Below are positions 8,294 to 10,000 of a stretch of 10,000 nt of DNA, one piece after another. The stretch is from Isohypsibius dastychi (taxonomy: Eukaryota > Tardigrada > Eutardigrada > Parachela > Isohypsibiidae): contig JAQIWT010001648.1 of the NCBI GenBank assembly GCA_034696485.1, forward strand, positions 1 through 10,000. Reading direction: 5' to 3'. The first letter of the stretch is position 1; each line of letters starts with the position of its first letter. The position numbers were made by a program, and so were the translations under genes. Under the pieces are notes generated by a model that saw only the letters and a list, made by a program, of their open reading frames with translations, searched no databases and had not been told where the DNA came from.

Positions 8294-10000
8294 TCAGATT
8301 CTGAACTGCGGCATTCCGTGGCCTTTTAGATACGCGGGCGAAAGCAGTGCTTTGCCTGTCAGTTGCGAGATGGGTTCGACATCGTCCATTGTCGATGTCG
8401 TCGCGAGTTCATTAGCCGTAAAATAGATGACTTCTGGTGAGAGACGGGGATGTTGCAGGGAAGACACATCAACAATCGGTTGAACATCTGAACAAGCTGG
8501 TCGTCCCAGGAGACCTTTACATCGCTCCTTCATTACAGCCCAGCGCCGTGTTGACTTGCAGTGGCACAACATAACGATTAGGAATGCTAGTAGGAATGCC
8601 GTGATTAGAGCAGCTACGGCGACGGCCACATTGTGCAGCTGGTTGATGTGATGCTGGCTGAATGCGCTATCCGTATGATGGGTCACTGCAACTGCAACCA
8701 TAAAATACAGCTTTTTTTGAACCCGAGTCTTGAAAGCAGAACGAAGAGGAAAAGCGGAGTTGCATTAGAAATCAATAAGAAAGCGTATCTTCCTGATTAT
8801 ATGCTACTAGGCGCCTGCAAAAGAAGCTGGGGGAAAATTAAATCTCGATCTCGTTTCGGCTAAGTTGTTTGCTGAGCCGGGATCATCTGTCACATTCTCC
8901 TCAGACTGAAATTACTTTAACAAACTACAGTTTTCCCAGAAATTCTCTGAAAAGCCATGATTGAAAATGAGTCGATTGATTTGCTTTTTCTACCCAACAT
9001 ATCAGCCCGCCTCACCCGCTCTCATTGGAAATTAACCCGCTCGGATGAGCGGGCTGGCACGTTGGGTAGAAAAAGCAAATCAATCAACTCATTTTCAATC
9101 ATGGCTTTTCAGAAAATTTCTGGGAAAACTGTAGCATCCGTCTCTAGACCGAAGCCCGCCAATTTATTCACTGATCCCTAAACATCACCATGCCAAAAAT
9201 GTGATCCCGGAAAAATACAATAAGTAATTCAGTTTGCCGTTTTTTATGATTTCTATCACTTTTATGGCATCCAGGTTTTATGGTTCGTGCAATCAAAAAT
9301 GCATTGAGCTTGTGTTTACGACGAGGATTACTTTTATGAAGAAATATCAAGAAGAAGATTCTATCAAAATCAAAGCAATCCGAGTCACCAAATCTATGCG
9401 TTCTGATTGGTCAACCTGCACCTGGCCAAATGGTCACCTAGCTTCAACCGGCCAATCACACGTAATGTGCGAGGCGAAATGGTCATCGCTCTCCATTGGC
9501 TTGGCCACCTTTAACGGTTTTCAGGGACTGCCGCTACATGACAGAATTTTCGGCAAATTTCAAAGAATCAAAAAACAAAAAAATCGGTTATTGCCTGAGT
9601 TTCGTTTCCTCTACCGTGAACGTGTCACCGGTTTGTTTCTGTGTCAATAAAATTCGATAAAAAAGTTTCAGCATAAAATAAATCTTGAAACCATTCCTGG
9701 AAATCGGAGTCGGATTCAAAAGAAAGCTTACCGAACAGCAGTCTTTTTCTCGAAAACGGCAGTCGTAGATATACATACTGGGAAATTTGTAAGTAGTAAC
9801 TTTGGAAACTCAAAGCGTTTTGAATAAAAGTTGGTCAAATATCTTACATCCACATGTGAAGAAGTTAAGGTCGTGTTTAAAGTGCCGCATTATAGCAATT
9901 AGTTTTATGAATGTGGTATAGTATATACCTGAGCAATCGTCGCCACTCCATCCAGCTGAACAAAGACAATAATTACTCGGATAACCGGCAATACAAGTTG
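8294..10000 (-). CDS. Type I single-pass membrane protein with juxtamembrane EGF-like domain (3' part, runs off the window)
   Basis: Read on the minus strand, the exon 10000-9929 encodes the second half of an EGF-like domain: TCIAGYPSNYCLCSAGWSGDDCS. Its last three cysteines have the exact C-x-C-x8-C spacing, with the Gly-Trp between them. It ends in phase 1 at a GT donor. The exon 8691 (or 8685) to 8294 accepts phase 1 and encodes a short linker, a transmembrane segment (VAVAVAALITAFLLAFLIVM) and a stop-transfer cluster (HCKSTRRW). A cytoplasmic tail of about 87 residues follows, ending GMPQFRI. The signal peptide and most of the ectodomain lie beyond 10000. An EGF module next to the membrane occurs in ADAM proteases, Notch ligands, EGF-type growth factors and others; nothing here decides between them. 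No kinase or known tail motif is seen. A missed exon within the large intron is possible. Confidence 0.65.
8692..9928 (-). other. Long intron (about 1.24 kb) of the EGF/TM gene
   Basis: The donor GTATAT (9928) and acceptor TTGCAG (8692, or 8686 six bases on) link two phase-1 exon ends. It contains the 204 bp palindrome at 8928-9131. A 62-codon minus frame at 9625-9813 follows a TTTCCCAG acceptor, but no phase-compatible splice connects it to both flanking exons. A plus-strand frame ending at 9650 is followed at once by AATAAA but shows no family features. The rest is AT-rich. Confidence 0.55.
8928..9131. mobile_element. Palindromic MITE-like element, Tc1/mariner type by its TA flanks
   Basis: Two arms of 83 bases (8928-9010 and 9049-9131) match as an inverted repeat at about 94 percent by eye, with five substitutions. 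The ends are CAGTTTTCCC and GGGAAAACTG, each flanked by TA (8926-8927 and 9132-9133). This is the TA target duplication and CAGT terminus typical of Tc1/mariner elements. The 38-base loop contains ACCCGCTC twice, plus a short GAGCGGG match. There is no room for a transposase, so it would be a non-autonomous relic lying in an intron. The family assignment is from ends and flanks only. Confidence 0.7.

Noticed and set aside
9404-9458. Several CCAAT/ATTGG words and a short inverted repeat TGATTGG...CCAATCA
   Set aside because: They lie inside an intron with no associated start of a gene. The words are short and expected by chance.
9234-9650. Plus-strand open frame of about 138 codons followed at once by AATAAA
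   Set aside because: It lies in the large intron of the minus-strand gene, has no family resemblance and its first codons are not a good start. The AATAAA next to the stop is suggestive but the hexamer is common in AT-rich sequence.
9625-9813. Minus-strand frame with a TTTCCCAG acceptor, considered as a middle exon of the EGF/TM gene
   Set aside because: In the phase set by the EGF exon it can leave only by a donor that gives the wrong phase for the transmembrane exon. In the other phases it runs into stops. Direct EGF-to-TM splicing fits better.

Overview
The window reads as genomic DNA of a small-genome animal. Coding potential is split into many short exons joined by introns mostly of 50-170 bp, with GT donors and acceptors often preceded by T-rich runs (TTTTCAG, TTTCCAG, TTTGTAG). 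I favour a nematode, but other ecdysozoans such as tardigrades cannot be excluded. There is no bacterial operon structure, rRNA or CRISPR array, and I recognise no tRNA. All exon models were joined by hand from reading frame, splice consensus and phase.

Layout. Positions 1-177 are upstream or 5' UTR sequence with a strong T-rich splice acceptor just before the first start codon. Positions 178-3471 (+) hold a ten-exon gene of about 770 codons: an unassigned N-terminal region, then BTB, BACK and a degenerate Kelch-like propeller. Positions 3472-4359 are intergenic, with a CG-rich, repeat-rich block that is probably the promoter of the next gene. Positions 4360-7676 (+) hold an eight-exon gene of about 527 codons. 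It has the shugoshin pattern: an N-terminal coiled coil, a long S/T/P-rich disordered middle and a C-terminal basic box ending in a VSFKEP...KMRR block. Its fifth intron carries a 382 bp near-perfect palindrome that looks like a Harbinger-type MITE. Positions 7677-8293 are a convergent intergenic stretch with a small set of mutually exclusive hairpins. From 8294 to beyond 10000 (-) lies the 3' part of a gene for a single-pass membrane protein: an EGF-like half-domain at the window edge, then, after an intron of about 1.24 kb, a transmembrane segment and cytoplasmic tail. That intron carries a second palindrome of 204 bp, flanked by TA and with CAGT...ACTG ends, like a Tc1/mariner MITE.

How the genes relate. 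I see no shared pathway. The BTB-BACK protein is probably a Cullin-3 substrate adaptor, the second gene protects centromeric cohesion in meiosis and mitosis, and the third is a cell-surface protein. The signals least explained by gene content are the exact 9-mer ACCGGAAGT / ACTTCCGGT, which recurs eight times, mostly in the shugoshin gene and in more than one reading frame, and the two intronic palindromes. I found no clear new multi-gene system.
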